A stretch of DNA of 64,000 nt from PALSA-350 sp963794165 (GCA_963794165.1 CAWCCT010000011.1:1-64000), one strand, 5' to 3'; numbered from the stretch's first letter, positions 10,108 to 20,458 are shown. The notes: generated by a model from the sequence alone, not told the origin. Numbers and translations: made by a program.

Positions 10108-10304
10108 TGTGATGCTGGGCCCTTCAGGTTTTACAGTACCAGATTGTTCAACACGCCGCGAAACTCTCAGCGGAAGCCTACGACGCGGCGGCTGCCGATT
10201 GTCAGGCTTTCAAAACAGTCACAACCCGCCTCCGAAAGTGGCCGGATAAGACCTCGTCTGGGGCTGTATATCTAAGCGAGTCACTAGGAAGTTGAGGCGT
10301 CGGC

Positions 10305-11891
10305 CTAGAAAGGTGCCGCACTCCGACTAATGGGCGAATTGAAGTACCGGGTCCAGAAATCAACCTTCTCCCTGCTTGCTAGAGGCATCGCTCCAGTGTG
10401 TGCTCCCAATTCCATGGTTTGAGGTTGACCGGGATCGATCTTGGGCCATGGCGCGACACCGTTCCCATTAGGATCTCCATGAGTAGCGTAATTGATCAAA
10501 TAGGTCGAAACAGTATTGGCCAGCGTGAAGTCTATCGGTTCCCACGGGCGGTCTATCAGCTTCAGATTAAGGAAAAAGTAAGGAATCTCGCCAGTATGGA
10601 ACGCGCCGAACTCCGGGTGTTGCGGCCAAGGAATACCACGGTCGAAGAAATAAGTGAAGACAGGTTGCCGATGCGACTTGACGCGCGCGCTAGCCCACAG
10701 GAACCCCGAGACCCGGCTGCGCTCCTGGCCGGTCAAGGCCATGACAGTTTTCACCTCCTCCATATTTGAGACTGGGTAGAGCTTCTCGAATTCCGCGGCC
10801 ATCTCGCCGTAGCGCTTCTGAACCATCTGCTGGTATTCATCTAACGACTTGAAGGTTTGATTGAAGAGCGCAGAGTCACCGGCCTGGAAACCCGTGATAA
10901 CAGCGACATCGTTATCCGAGCCCTTGGCGCTTAGATTATTGGGCGAATCAGGCAGCACCCAGCCATCGATGATGGGACTGAAGCGGATGCTCGCTGGCGT
11001 GATGCCTACCGAAGGATTGGCGACAAGGGCTTCGGCGGGCAAGGCGCGCAATTCTTTGATAGTCGCAGCGTGGTGTTGCTGAGCAAACTTGGCACCCGCC
11101 TGTTCCGCGTCTTTGAGGCTTAACATCGGGAAGCTGCTTACCCCCAGGCCGCTGTCAGCCTGGGCTTGCTGGAAGAGTCCTGCAGTGAGCGGACTTGCTA
11201 CCATGGCTCCTACGCTGAAAGCGCCGGCTGACTGTCCCCAGACGGTGACGCGCAGCGGATCCCCGCCGAACTTCGCGATATTCGCATTGACCCACTTGAG
11301 CGCTGCAACCTGGTCGCTGAGGCCGTAATTGCCGGAAGCATGGTGTTCCGACTCCGCGGTTAACTCAGGATGGGCGAGGAAGCCGAGTACGCCCAGTCGG
11401 TAGTTGATGGTGACCAAAACCACGCCTTTCGCAGCCAGGTTGTCGCCCCGATAGACCTCGATAGCGCCTGAACCTTCAGTGAATCCTCCCCCGTGGATGA
11501 AGACAATCACGGGCAGCTTCGCATCGGTACCCATCTTTGGAGTCCAGATATTCAGATAGAGGCAGTCCTCGCTGATCTGGTTCTGAACCATAAACTCTTT
11601 TGTCCAGGGCAGGCGCTCGCCAGCCTTTAACTGCATGCAACTGGGCCCGAAATCCGTGGCCTTTCGAATACCCTGCCAGGAGGCGGGCGGCTGGGGCGAG
11701 CGCCAACGGAGGTCGCCCACCGGCGGCATGGCAAAGGGAACGCCCTTGAATGAAAAAATTCCGTTTTCAGTGCTTCCTGCGATCGCGCCAGCAGTCGTTT
11801 GAACTTGCGCCTGTGCGCACGCCAATGCGCACGACGCGGCTACGAAGATGGCCACAGTCAAAATCGGGTTTGCCGACAGCTTTGGGTACAT
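10305..11891 (-). CDS. Secreted type-B carboxylesterase
   Basis: 528 aa, the usual length for the type-B carboxylesterase/lipase family (alpha/beta hydrolase). Signal peptide at 1-26 ending ACA. Family hallmarks are visible: EDCLYLNIW (108-116), oxyanion HGGG (133-136), and nucleophile elbow GQSAG with Ser221 (the family usually has GESAG). The likely catalytic His lies in GAFHTGEIPYF, about residue 435. It hydrolyses carboxylic esters in the periplasm or outside the cell; the natural substrate is unknown. It appears monocistronic, and its role next to polysaccharide genes is only suggestive (ester removal from glycans is possible). Confidence 0.9.
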   Translation of the reverse strand: MYPKLSANPILTVAIFVAASCALACAQAQVQTTAGAIAGSTENGIFSFKGVPFAMPPVGDLRWRSPQPPASWQGIRKATDFGPSCMQLKAGERLPWTKEFMVQNQISEDCLYLNIWTPKMGTDAKLPVIVFIHGGGFTEGSGAIEVYRGDNLAAKGVVLVTINYRLGVLGFLAHPELTAESEHHASGNYGLSDQVAALKWVNANIAKFGGDPLRVTVWGQSAGAFSVGAMVASPLTAGLFQQAQADSGLGVSSFPMLSLKDAEQAGAKFAQQHHAATIKELRALPAEALVANPSVGITPASIRFSPIIDGWVLPDSPNNLSAKGSDNDVAVITGFQAGDSALFNQTFKSLDEYQQMVQKRYGEMAAEFEKLYPVSNMEEVKTVMALTGQERSRVSGFLWASARVKSHRQPVFTYFFDRGIPWPQHPEFGAFHTGEIPYFFLNLKLIDRPWEPIDFTLANTVSTYLINYATHGDPNGNGVAPWPKIDPGQPQTMELGAHTGAMPLASREKVDFWTRYFNSPISRSAAPF

Positions 11892-12170
11892 ATCAAATTC
11901 CTTTCATTTGTTCTGAATGGGGTCCGGGTTCCAGGAGGCAATCGTGTTGGCAGGCTGTGCATAGCGGGGTGATTGAACCAGCAATTGAGCGATTTACCCT
12001 GAGACCGTTACTGCAGTTCCAGAATTCTGCAATTCCGATTTGATTCTGGCGGCCTGTCGGACCAAGCGTGTATGCGGCACTCTAACAGAAAGAGCACCAG
12101 AAGGGCACCGAGCGAAGGACAGCCAGGCTTCCATCACCGAACAAAGTTTCAGTTCGAAGGTTGTTCTTCA
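11892..12170. other. Gene-free spacer
   Basis: Nothing supportable before the tRNA fragment; overlapping open frames here lack ribosome-binding sites and family similarity. Confidence 0.4.
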
Positions 12171-12224
12171 TGGTGCCCGGAGGAGGACTTGAACCCCCAC
12201 GGCCTTGCGGCCTGCGGATTTTAA
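12171..12224 (-). tRNA. 3' half of tRNA-Leu(UAA), attachment-site scar
   Basis: Read on the minus strand the segment starts in the anticodon loop (ttaaaatccgc, anticodon TAA) and continues through the 3' anticodon strand, a long class-II variable arm (ggcc-gcaa-ggcc), a T arm (ggggg-ttcaagt-cctcc), the acceptor 3' strand tccgggc and an encoded ACCA. The 5' half is absent: upstream sequence cannot pair with the anticodon stem. A tRNA 3' half beginning at the anticodon loop is the classic duplicated block left by tyrosine-recombinase integration. One frame just upstream (about 12310-12390) contains GATFGAT and FASTPCNQ before a stop, which could be a decayed integrase tail, but this is weak. 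Confidence 0.8.
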
Positions 12225-12938
12225 GTGCGATTTTGGCGTATTTGCAACGAGTCGCACAGAGACGAATAGTGGCGCATAAGCTCTTTTAATCCCAGCATTT
12301 AGCAGCATTCTATTGGTTGCACGGAGTCGACGCAAAATGAACAGAAATGCGGTACAAAGTGGCACCAAAAGTGGCACCAAGACTTACACGGTCCACGGGC
12401 CCCATGCGACCAACGAACCCACTCGATCATTGAATCAACCGAGTTAATCACTTTGAAGCGAGCTGCTTGATTGCACCCGACTTTACGATCGAGTGCGGCG
12501 AGATTGCGGGTTCATCTGGCAGACGAAGTCAGGCTGTACCTCAGGGGATCCGCAGATTCAGATTCGATTGGGGATCGTGCAGGAGGGCTCAGCTGAGTTG
12601 GGGATGCCAGCGACCGAGGTCGGCAGAGCTGCGCGCTTGCGACAGGCACTACGACAGATCAGTGGCACTCTTTCCCGGAAGCGCCAGCAGGGAGCCAGCG
12701 AACCTGTGCCGGTCGTAACAACCTTTACAGCCGCACTGCGAAGTGGGTGGGATCGAGAGTGGGGAGGTAGTGCTAGTCATTTTGAGTAGCGGAGCTTTAG
12801 GTTGAACAACGTGTTTACAAGAATCGCCGAGAAGGCCGATTCGGATCGGCGGATCCGCGCAAAAGCCCCCCAGCTATGCAGTGCACAGCGCGCGGCTCTC
12901 GATAGTGTGCCGGGCACGTTGCAAACTTTATGCCGAAA
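12225..12938. other. Gene-free stretch beside the tRNA fragment
   Basis: About 700 bp with no supportable gene. The decamer gtggcaccaa occurs twice within 12358-12382. A small plus-strand frame at 12493-12789 has no ribosome-binding site or recognisable similarity. Probably residue of an excised or decayed integrated element. Confidence 0.4.
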
Positions 12939-13628
12939 TCAAGGAGTACTGCTCACTACTACAGTAGCGATAGCTGGGTTCGATGACCTTGAAGTCCCGT
13001 TTTGATCTATGCCACTAACGACGAGACTGTAGGTGTGTGTTCCGGATTTCGGTAGCAGGTTCAGCGTGTATGATGAAACGTCTCCGATGCTTGAACTTAT
13101 GCTTACTGGCTCGGACGCATTGGTTACATCGCGAAGGGTGTAGGCAGTTAGGCAGGCGGCTTTAACCTTTCTGCTGCAAACCGCCAGATTCTTACTTTGG
13201 TTGCTAACCCAAGTAAATACGATGCTCGTTGATGTTGCTATCGCCTTGAATCCAGCCGGAGGATTCGAGAACATATACGGTATAGCTACTGTCACAGTTG
13301 CCGGATCTGAGTGGACCGGTTTGCCCATGCTCGTTTTAGCATTTATTACCAGGCTGTAGGTATGTAAGCCTGGCGACGGCAGATGGACGAGCGTATAAGT
13401 AGAAGCGTCTTGGGTAATAGTAGAAGTAATGACTATCGGTGCTGAGGTAGCGGTAACGTCGGTTAAGGTGTAGCCAGTCCGACACATCTTTTTGACAGAT
13501 TTGCTACAGGGGGGCCATTTGCCCGCATTGGATGGATTCGGCCCCCAGTTGAAAACGAGCCTTGTCTGCGCACACGCGGGGAAAGCCATGAGAAGCAACA
13601 GCCACAATAATCTCTGCATCGTGGTCAT
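12939..13628 (-). CDS. Secreted protein with two ~95-residue FN3-like repeats, each with a Cys pair
   Basis: 229 aa with a signal peptide (ends PACAQT, about residue 22). The mature part is two copies of one domain: the first (about 23-120) contains CSKSVKKMCRTGYTLTDVT, the second (about 130-225) CSRKVKAACLTAYTLRDVT, each followed by a STYTL/SSYTL strand and TYSLV. The copies share two cysteines seven residues apart and look like fibronectin-type-III beta-sandwiches. It is probably an extracellular adhesive or structural protein; I do not recognise a named family. Monocistronic. Confidence 0.65.
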   Translation of the reverse strand: MTTMQRLLWLLLLMAFPACAQTRLVFNWGPNPSNAGKWPPCSKSVKKMCRTGYTLTDVTATSAPIVITSTITQDASTYTLVHLPSPGLHTYSLVINAKTSMGKPVHSDPATVTVAIPYMFSNPPAGFKAIATSTSIVFTWVSNQSKNLAVCSRKVKAACLTAYTLRDVTNASEPVSISSSIGDVSSYTLNLLPKSGTHTYSLVVSGIDQNGTSRSSNPAIATVVVSSTP

Positions 13629-14164
13629 CTTGCCGGTGCCAGATCTGACCGGCCCCTTTGCTGGTAATAGTCTAATGATAGCTAGCTCTGACAGATGATT
13701 TCATGGACGGCCACCGACGTTGGCCGCGCTCGCGGCGCCCACCGCAAATGAATACCAGATTAGGGACTTTCTAATACAGCCCGAGGTGCCATCATGCTTA
13801 GCCCGACTGCTTCCGACAAGACACTCCTGCACCATCTCGCCGAACATCTCCTCAAATGAGTCCCATCAACTTCTGCCCAAAGCGATTGTCAGCTCACCCT
13901 AAAAGCGTACTTCGAAGTTCTGGGCTCCGCAAGCAACCCGATGCAAGCCGATGCAAAATCTTCGGCGTGACCGCCAACAGAATTTCTCCTCCGCCTTCCA
14001 AACCATACCCAAATGCACCGGTTGTGGAGACGACGACCTGACACCGTCAGGAAAAGCCTTCTGCCACATTTACTCTCGTCCCTACGCCGGTTTGGTGTAA
14101 CAATCATACCGGCCGCAGTGGGGCCTGAGCGCGGTGACTGGGGTTCGCGCAGCGACAGCATGAG
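13629..14164. other. Gene-free stretch
   Basis: No supportable gene, RNA or repeat seen in this approx. 530-bp region. Confidence 0.4.
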
Positions 14165-15379
14165 CTATCGCTGCGCTTCGAACCGGGGGTCGTACGATAC
14201 TCGCCAAATCACATTTCCGCCGTCGTCGGAAATCAGCAGAGAGCCATCCGCGGCGACCGCCAGACCCGTCGTACGGCCATAGACGCTCTTGCCTGACGGG
14301 TCAGGCACGAATCCGGCAACGAATGGCGTTGGTTGTCCCTGGGGAACACCTCCACGAAATGAGAGAAACACGACCTGGTAACCGCTCTTGAGCCGGCGAT
14401 TCCACGAACCATGCTCGGCAATAAACGCTCCCCCGTGGTACATAGGCGGAAATTGATGCGCCTGGTAGAACACAAACTGCAAGGGTGCGACGTGGGCTCC
14501 CAAAAGCACGTCGGGAACGATGGCCTTCGCAACCAGCTCCGGCCGCGGAGCTACGCGATCGTCCACGTGCTGGCCAAGGTAACTGTAAGGCCATCCGTAA
14601 AACCCGCCATCGGTGACATGAGTGAAGTAATCGGATGGGACATCATCTCCAAGATCGTCTCGTTCATTTACAGTAGCCCATAAGACAGACGAGTTAGGAT
14701 TGAACCCGATTCCTACGGCATTGCGTAGTCCCCGCGCATAGATCCGCATGTTCCTGCCGTCAGGATCGGCCACGAGGATGGCGCCGCGACGAGTATCTGA
14801 CTCGATCGAAACGTTGGTTCTTGATCCGACGGAGACAAACATGTGCTTACCGTCGGGACTAAACGTCAAGGAGCGTGTCCAATGCTGGAAATAGCCCCAT
14901 CCCGGAAGCGCCATAATGGCTTCCGGGTTGCCGATGCGAGTGGAGGTTCCAGGATCGAAGTGAAAGCGAAGGATTCTATCGGTGTCGGCTACGTAAACAT
15001 ACTCGTTATGGAAAGCAATTCCAAAAGGTAGGTTCAGATGATCGGCAAAAATTTCGCGCGACGCTGCGTTGGGCCGTTCCGCTGCCGCGTGCAATACAAT
15101 CACTTTTCCGGCGCCTGAGTCTGCGACGAAAATGTCGCCGTTGGGTGCAACTGCCATCCAGCGCGGTTCGTCGAACCCCCGGGCGAAAACGGAAACCTTG
15201 AACCTAGCAGGCACCTGCGGCTGAAAGTTTGCGGGCGGGGTCACCATCACGGCCCGGTTTGTGGCACGAAATAACCTGGCCAGGAGGCGCGCTCGTCTGC
15301 CGGCGGGATTCAACACCATCAGGATGCCGAGTGTCACCCCTACAATGATCAACAGCGTAACTAGCGTTCGCCGGGCCAT
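14165..15379 (-). CDS. PQQ-type soluble sugar (sorbosone/aldose) dehydrogenase homologue
   Basis: 404 aa. An uncleaved-looking N-terminal hydrophobic anchor (TLVTLLIIVGVTLGILMVL, about 5-23) precedes a six-bladed beta-propeller of the glucose/sorbosone dehydrogenase family. Motifs visible: PRWMAVAPNGDIFVAD, PFGIAFH, HWTRSLTFSPDGKHMFVSVG, ARGLRNAVGIGFNP, and GGFYGWPYSYLGQH. These proteins oxidise aldoses at a PQQ cofactor in the periplasm and pass electrons to the respiratory chain. Many genomic homologues lack proven activity, so the substrate is open. No PQQ synthesis genes are in the window. Confidence 0.8.
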   Translation of the reverse strand: MARRTLVTLLIIVGVTLGILMVLNPAGRRARLLARLFRATNRAVMVTPPANFQPQVPARFKVSVFARGFDEPRWMAVAPNGDIFVADSGAGKVIVLHAAAERPNAASREIFADHLNLPFGIAFHNEYVYVADTDRILRFHFDPGTSTRIGNPEAIMALPGWGYFQHWTRSLTFSPDGKHMFVSVGSRTNVSIESDTRRGAILVADPDGRNMRIYARGLRNAVGIGFNPNSSVLWATVNERDDLGDDVPSDYFTHVTDGGFYGWPYSYLGQHVDDRVAPRPELVAKAIVPDVLLGAHVAPLQFVFYQAHQFPPMYHGGAFIAEHGSWNRRLKSGYQVVFLSFRGGVPQGQPTPFVAGFVPDPSGKSVYGRTTGLAVAADGSLLISDDGGNVIWRVSYDPRFEAQR

Positions 15380-15515
15380 GCGTGCAGGGTATCAAGACCT
15401 GCCTCAGGAGAACTTGTCGCCTTTCGGGTCCGCTTCCAAAGCGCGTACTGCTCCGTAACCTGCATGGCGTTGACGCTGGTTTCGAATCGCCCCATAGCAA
15501 GCAAATAGTTTGCCG

Positions 15516-16274
15516 CTACAAGATCCTTATGCAGACGCGAGTGTACCCGTAGACGGCGTCAATAACCTCATAATTGACACGGAACGATCGGGCGAACGCT
15601 TCGAAGGCCCGAAATTCGTCGAGTGGACAAGAAAACTCGTCAAAGAAAATAAGATCGCCGGACTTCAAATGCGGAGCCAAGGTCGTGAGGACAAAGAGCG
15701 TTGACGTAAACATGTCAGCGTCCAAATTGATTACTAGGCGGCCTGACAAATCAGTCCGCGCCACGAAGGTAGGCAGCGAGTCCTGAAAGAGCCCAACTTC
15801 AAAGCTGCAACGCGGATCTTTGATATCAGGAATGGCCCCATTAGCGTTGAAGTGCCCCGCCGGTTCGGTCGGCCGCCATCTCTCTGGCAGACCTGTGAAA
15901 GTGTCGAAACCTACGAATTGCGAGTCAGGGTTGGAGATCCCGTCCAGCCATAGTCTCATAGAATCTCCCCGGTACACGCCGAACTCGAGATACCGGAGTG
16001 GCCTCTCGTCCAAGGCCTGACGCCCAATGACCGACCGATACAGCCAGTTCCGACCGTTTTCTTTTTTTTGATGGTTGGCACCCGGCACGGCATGAGTTTT
16101 GCACCAACGCGAGAATCGCACCCAATAAGCAAACGCCGTAAGGCCTGCGGCAGGACCCTCGAGATTCAGGCGACCAAGAGTGCCGGCCAAAACTGAGGTC
16201 ACAGTGGGTCGAAAGGCCTGTGGAATCTGCAACTGAAAAAATCGTCGAATCGGGGGAATACTGGGAATGGACAT
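15516..16274 (-). CDS. TylF/MycF-like SAM-dependent methyltransferase
   Basis: 252 aa, resembling the macrocin O-methyltransferase (TylF) family, which methylates sugar hydroxyls using SAM and a metal ion. Motif I is RYLEFGVYRGDSMRLW (about 95-110), followed by FVGFDTFTGLPERW, and the metal-binding region INLDADMFTST (about 184-194) and FFDEF. In EPS loci such enzymes methylate the repeat unit. It lies at the far distal end of the EPS locus, divergent from the following FkbM gene with about 120 bp between starts. Confidence 0.75.
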   Translation of the reverse strand: MSIPSIPPIRRFFQLQIPQAFRPTVTSVLAGTLGRLNLEGPAAGLTAFAYWVRFSRWCKTHAVPGANHQKKENGRNWLYRSVIGRQALDERPLRYLEFGVYRGDSMRLWLDGISNPDSQFVGFDTFTGLPERWRPTEPAGHFNANGAIPDIKDPRCSFEVGLFQDSLPTFVARTDLSGRLVINLDADMFTSTLFVLTTLAPHLKSGDLIFFDEFSCPLDEFRAFEAFARSFRVNYEVIDAVYGYTRVCIRIL

Positions 16275-16392
16275 TCAACTCTCCAACGGACACCAAGCTT
16301 CGCACAACAATGATTCGCTGAGAATATTTCACCTTCACAAATTAGGAGCAAGCCGACGAGGGTAGTAGAATTTAGGTCTCCGGCGACCTTCC

Positions 16393-17202
16393 ATGAGCCT
16401 TTGGCAAGGACTGAAATGGTATTACGAACTGTGCGGAGCCCGTGGGGTTGGCGCGATTGCCTCTTTCCGTCTCTGCCGTCGACCGCGCGAACTGGCTATT
16501 GTTCCTCCGCAATCGGATTACCCCGTTTTCCTTCGAATCGATACGTCTGATTTCTGTGCTTACAGAGACGTTCTGATTTTCCGTACAAAGTCCTATGATC
16601 CGGAAATACCTGGCTTCAGCCCAGCTACAATCGTGGACGCCGGCGCCCACATCGGCATGGCAAGCATTTTGTTCGCCCGCACGTACCCGTCGGCAAGAAT
16701 TATTGCGATTGAACCTGAACACTCCAACTTTGCAGCATTGATCAAAAATACATCTCCATACAAAAACATCACTCCCATACAGGCTGCTCTCTGGCGGGAA
16801 GATGGACAGGTTAACCTTGGACCATCCAATGCTCACCCCAAAGGAGCCTTTCGAATAGACGCAGATGGACAACAATCAGTCCGTGCGATCACGATGGACA
16901 CGGTGATGCGTGAAACCGGTATTGTTTCAATTGACCTGTTGAAGGTGGACATTGAAGGAGCCGAAATAGAAGTGTTTGAGTCGTGCCCCTGGATCAAGAG
17001 GGTTCAAGTCACTGCCATCGAACTGCACGAGCGTGTGCGACCGGGATGCAGTGCCGCTGTAACGAATGCCGCAGTTGACTTTCGCTGTGATCGACGAGGC
17101 CAGGTTACGTTTGTCACCAGGCAGCCATTCGATGCGAGTAGGCGCAATTCAACCGATCTTCCTATGGGTAGATCTGCGCCCCAGCCGCTTCCCGCCGTTT
17201 AA
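16393..17202 (+). CDS. FkbM-family methyltransferase
   Basis: 269 aa. SAM-binding core: ATIVDAGAHIGMASILFA (about 78-95), then IIAIEPEHSNFAAL, and VSIDLLKVDIEGAEIEVFE (about 178-196), the signature of FkbM methyltransferases. These act on glycan, lipid or natural-product hydroxyls. It is one of the few plus-strand genes in the EPS locus and its 3' end overlaps by 41 bp the convergent ATP-grasp pseudogene. Confidence 0.85.
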   Translation: MSLWQGLKWYYELCGARGVGAIASFRLCRRPRELAIVPPQSDYPVFLRIDTSDFCAYRDVLIFRTKSYDPEIPGFSPATIVDAGAHIGMASILFARTYPSARIIAIEPEHSNFAALIKNTSPYKNITPIQAALWREDGQVNLGPSNAHPKGAFRIDADGQQSVRAITMDTVMRETGIVSIDLLKVDIEGAEIEVFESCPWIKRVQVTAIELHERVRPGCSAAVTNAAVDFRCDRRGQVTFVTRQPFDASRRNSTDLPMGRSAPQPLPAV

Positions 17203-18423
17203 GTCCCTTAACATCGGGATTCACAAAATACTTCTTTGCCACCAGATAAGGAAGCATAAGTACTTCCGCGGCGGACGGCAGTGGATCTCTCAGGCAAAAC
17301 ACCGATTCAATGCGTGTATTCCTTAGGGACTTCCAGTAGGATTGCATATCCAATTTACCACTCCACAGATCCCAGGCAGCGGTTGGCAAGTCTGTTACTG
17401 CACGAAGCCAACCAACGCCTGCTCTTGCTCTGCACCGCTCGACCAGTTCACCGACCTGATCTGCGTATAACTGGTAGGTAAAGTCCACTCCTGCCGGCGG
17501 CCCGATGCTATGGAAGCCCCATGTTCGCGCGTTCACATCCAACAACTTGAATTGCCCATCCCGAGGATCCAGCTTGAACTCCACTTCTACGAGCCCATAG
17601 TAGTTAATGCTCTTGAGAAAGCGCTCGGAGAGTTCTTCAACCTCCGGCAGTTCGATCGTCTCGACGTAGGTCGCTGCCCGACCAAATTCTCGCGGATGCT
17701 GTCGTAACCTCCTAGCCACCAAGGTACTCTGCGCTACGCCATCACGAAAGAAGGCACAGTAGGAGTATTGTTGCCTGTCCACTCCCAGGAATAATCTCCT
17801 GGATCAAAATCTCCTCTGGCCTGATCTGCCGGGTGGCCTTACAAAATAAATACTTGAGTTGCTCAGGGGTGTCGGCACGCCATGCCTTGGCACCGGTAGC
17901 ATAAAAGAAATTTTCCTTGACAGCCGGTTTGATGGCTAAGGGCAGAACGACTGTACAGCTCTTCAAGCTCTTCCTGAGTCTTGGTGTTATATGTTCTTGG
18001 AACCGGAATTCCGAGCTCTGCTGCACGGTCATAGGTATTTTTCTTGTCCCATGCCCAGCGCACCGTGTCCCAGGGTGCCGTGCTGACTCGAAAGAATCCT
18101 GCGAGCCGATCCCGGTTACGGGAGAAGGCTGCAACCGTTTCATCTCTAGTTGGAAAAAGTACCCATCCCCTCAGCCCGTAGCGCTGACCTATTTCCATAA
18201 CGCTCTCAACGGTATTTTCCTCGTTGCGCAGATCCTTCAACCTCACGACCCGATTCACATACCTCGAGAATTGTGAAATCGAGTGTTGGTCATCGATGAT
18301 GCAGATAGGGATACCTCGGGACCCCAGGCTTCGAGCGATACCCAGTCCCAGATGTTCGCCTCCGATGATAATTGCTCCGACCTGTTTTGGGCCCTCTGCG
18401 GTCGTCTTGATGAAGCTATTCAT
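17162..18423 (-). pseudogene. ATP-grasp ligase, broken by two frameshifts
   Basis: The three frames together read as one ATP-grasp (carboxylate-amine ligase-like) protein of about 415 aa. The N-terminal part (18423 to about 17950) has a Rossmann-like start (VGAIIIGGEHLGLGIARSLG) and WAWDKKNTYDRAAELGIPVP. The middle frame holds LPLAIKPAVKENFFYATGA and EEILIQEIIPG; the last frame continues as DRQQYSYCAFFRDG and LVEVEFKLDPRDGQFKLLDVNAR. Shifts occur near 17945 and 17772, both equivalent to +1 (or -2) base. Intact relatives join an acyl or amino-acid carboxylate to an amine with ATP. It starts 19 bp after the flavoprotein gene, so the two were co-transcribed. Pseudogene or sequence error cannot be decided here. 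Confidence 0.8.
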
Positions 18424-18441
18424 GCCGGGATTCGGAGCTAT

Positions 18442-19624
18442 CTACCATTTCGTGAAATGGTGAGAGGACAATTCTCGAGAGGCGAATTCAGTGCCCGCCA
18501 CAAAATAAAGTAAGGGCCCGAAACTCCGCGCTGCGGTAGCGCCGATAAAGTGCAGCTTACGCACCGAACTACGGAAACCACTGGTAAGTTTCGGATAGCC
18601 GTCAAATTGCTCGATGTCGCGTGTAAGGTTCTGCGGAAGAAATTCGTATCTGGATATGTCCACCTTATATCCGGTTCCAAGCACGACATGATCTACCTGA
18701 CGTTCGGTACCGTCGTCGAGTTTGAGCGAAATCTCATCGCCCCGCGCACTGGCTTTCGAGACACTGCATCCTGTAGTAATCTTCACCGAGGCCAATCGCT
18801 CAGGAAGCCATCGGGATCCCGCAGATCGTACGGCTCGAGTTCGGATTCGGTCACGTAGTTTGAGTGGAACGCGGTAAACGAGGTTAGGATAAGCAACCAG
18901 ACGGCTAATTCCCACGGGACCAACGTCGTGCGAAGAGTACAGCAGAGACGAAACCGGCCCCATGCGGTGCAACCATGGATGGGAGCCGATCCACCGCAGG
19001 TGAGATTTACGCGCAATTATTTCGGTCTGAGCATTCGCTTCATGAAGAAGGGCCGCCGTTTCCAACGCACTCTGTCCGGCCCCAATGACCGCGACTCTCT
19101 TACCCGCAAACTTTCGGACCTCCCGACCTTCGTAGCAGTGAGTTACCTGTCGTGGACATAGGTTCTGGAATACTGGCGGCTTTCTCTTAAACGGGCCAAT
19201 TCCGGCGGCAATCACCACACTGGTCGATCGGATCTCCTGACCGTCTTGCAAAATGAGCCTGAAGCCAGGCAGATCTCGGTCGACGCGCAGAACTGTTCGT
19301 CGGATCCAGGTCTGAACCCAATTGGAGCCGGAACCACCTGCCGTAGTCTACGAACGTATCCAGAGGTAGTGGCGCGCAGGGCTCTCTCTTAGACGCAGTC
19401 TCATAGGCTTCCAGTGTGAAAGCTCTATTGGGGTCGGACAGATTGGACGCCACTCGAGGCGACCGTAGAAGCATCCCTTCGGGCATCTGCTTTGCCCAGA
19501 ATTCCATCGGCTCACCAAATACGCGCACTGCCATACCTTTCGCCTTAAGGTGCGCGCCGGCGGAAAGCCCATAGGGGCCAGCGCCGATAATCGCCACATC
19601 ACAGCCAGCTGAGTTACTCTTCAT
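18442..19624 (-). pseudogene. FAD/NAD(P)-binding monooxygenase-like flavoprotein, frameshifted
   Basis: N-terminal frame (19624 to about 19330) starts DVAIIGAGPYGLSAGAHL, an FAD-binding GxGxxG, and includes EFWAKQMPEGMLLRSP. From about 19325 the reading moves to a second frame (RRTVLRVDRDLPGF, then the annotated continuation) with the NAD(P) motif RVAVIGAGQSALETAALL and the terminal VDHVVLGTGYKVDISRYEFL. Together they give about 393 aa, the size of class-B-like flavin monooxygenases/lysine hydroxylase relatives. One frameshift breaks the gene. The start codon follows the AMP-ligase remnant by 25 bp; the ATP-grasp pseudogene follows by 18 bp. Confidence 0.8.
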
Positions 19625-19649
19625 TTCCCACTCTTCTCTCGTCGATCAC

Positions 19650-20162
19650 TCATTGTTCTTGCCTGCGGTTTGGGATCACTGCCTTCACTTCTTCGGGATG
19701 GACTTTGAGGTCCCCCACATTGATCACCCCATCGCTTCCAGCCCACAAAGTAGTAGCGATCTTCTCGCAGCTCGAGCATATGCGTCGTATCTACAAAACC
19801 GTCGTCATCTTCGAGAGGTGGCTTCTTTCGCGTAGGTATCGAAATGCTGTCGGCTTCGAGCGAATGCGAAGAGAGCCATTCTCTTTCTTCATTTCGACCC
19901 CAGGCGTGTTGCTGATCACGCTCGACGGAAACCCGGTCTTTCCATCGGTGACGTCGAACGCAACACCCGCCTCGGTCGAAGCAAAGGCGTGAGATATGCC
20001 GGCCTGTCGGAAGGGCGACCTAAGATGATCCAGAATCGCCCGGTCGGTGATCTCTCCTGACAATCGTATATTCCGGCGCAGGCAACGCGATTCCGATCGA
20101 GCGCCCGGTGTTCCCAGGACGATCGTACTCCGGAACTCCGTTGGTTGCGCCCATCTGTCCAT
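19650..20162 (-). pseudogene. C-terminal remnant of an AMP-forming acyl ligase
   Basis: Pieces of one AMP-binding enzyme appear in successive frames: RNIRLSGEITDRAILDHLRS and ISHAFASTEAGVAFDVTDG (about 20110-19930), then LEDDDGFVDT and REDRYYFVG (about 19800-19715), then DGVINVGDLKVHPEEVKAVI ending at the stop at 19650. The GEITD, ASTEAG and NVGGLKVHPEEVE-like motifs are typical of acyl-CoA/acyl-ACP ligases. At least two frameshifts are present, and only about 270 codons of space exist back to the ACP gene, so the N-terminal half is missing or unrecognisable. Relatives adenylate a fatty or other acid and load it onto the neighbouring acyl carrier protein. Confidence 0.7.
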
Positions 20163-20458
20163 GGCCTGACCTCATCGACTCGTCGGACCAAACGCGATTT
20201 TTCTCCGCCACGGTGCAACCACTCGATTGCACTGCAGGTTCTACAATCGGCCTGCCCGACCCGAAGGAATTGCGGCACCACTGGACAGTGCGGGCAGCAA
20301 ATGAAGCCTCGAAACCCAACATCAACCGTAGGTGGAACAGAACATCCGGATATCACCACAAGTGCGAAGCTCTGCATCTCCCATTTGTAGACCTTTTTGA
20401 CACGCAACTAGCGCGTCCATAACATAGAGGCGGTAAGTATAGCCAGCGTGTGATTTTG

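Noticed and set aside
12168..12380. Small minus-strand frame covering the tRNA fragment
   Set aside because: It translates tRNA sequence; the RNA reading explains the region better.
12493..12789. 98-codon plus-strand frame
   Set aside because: No ribosome-binding site, no recognisable motif, within a likely element scar.
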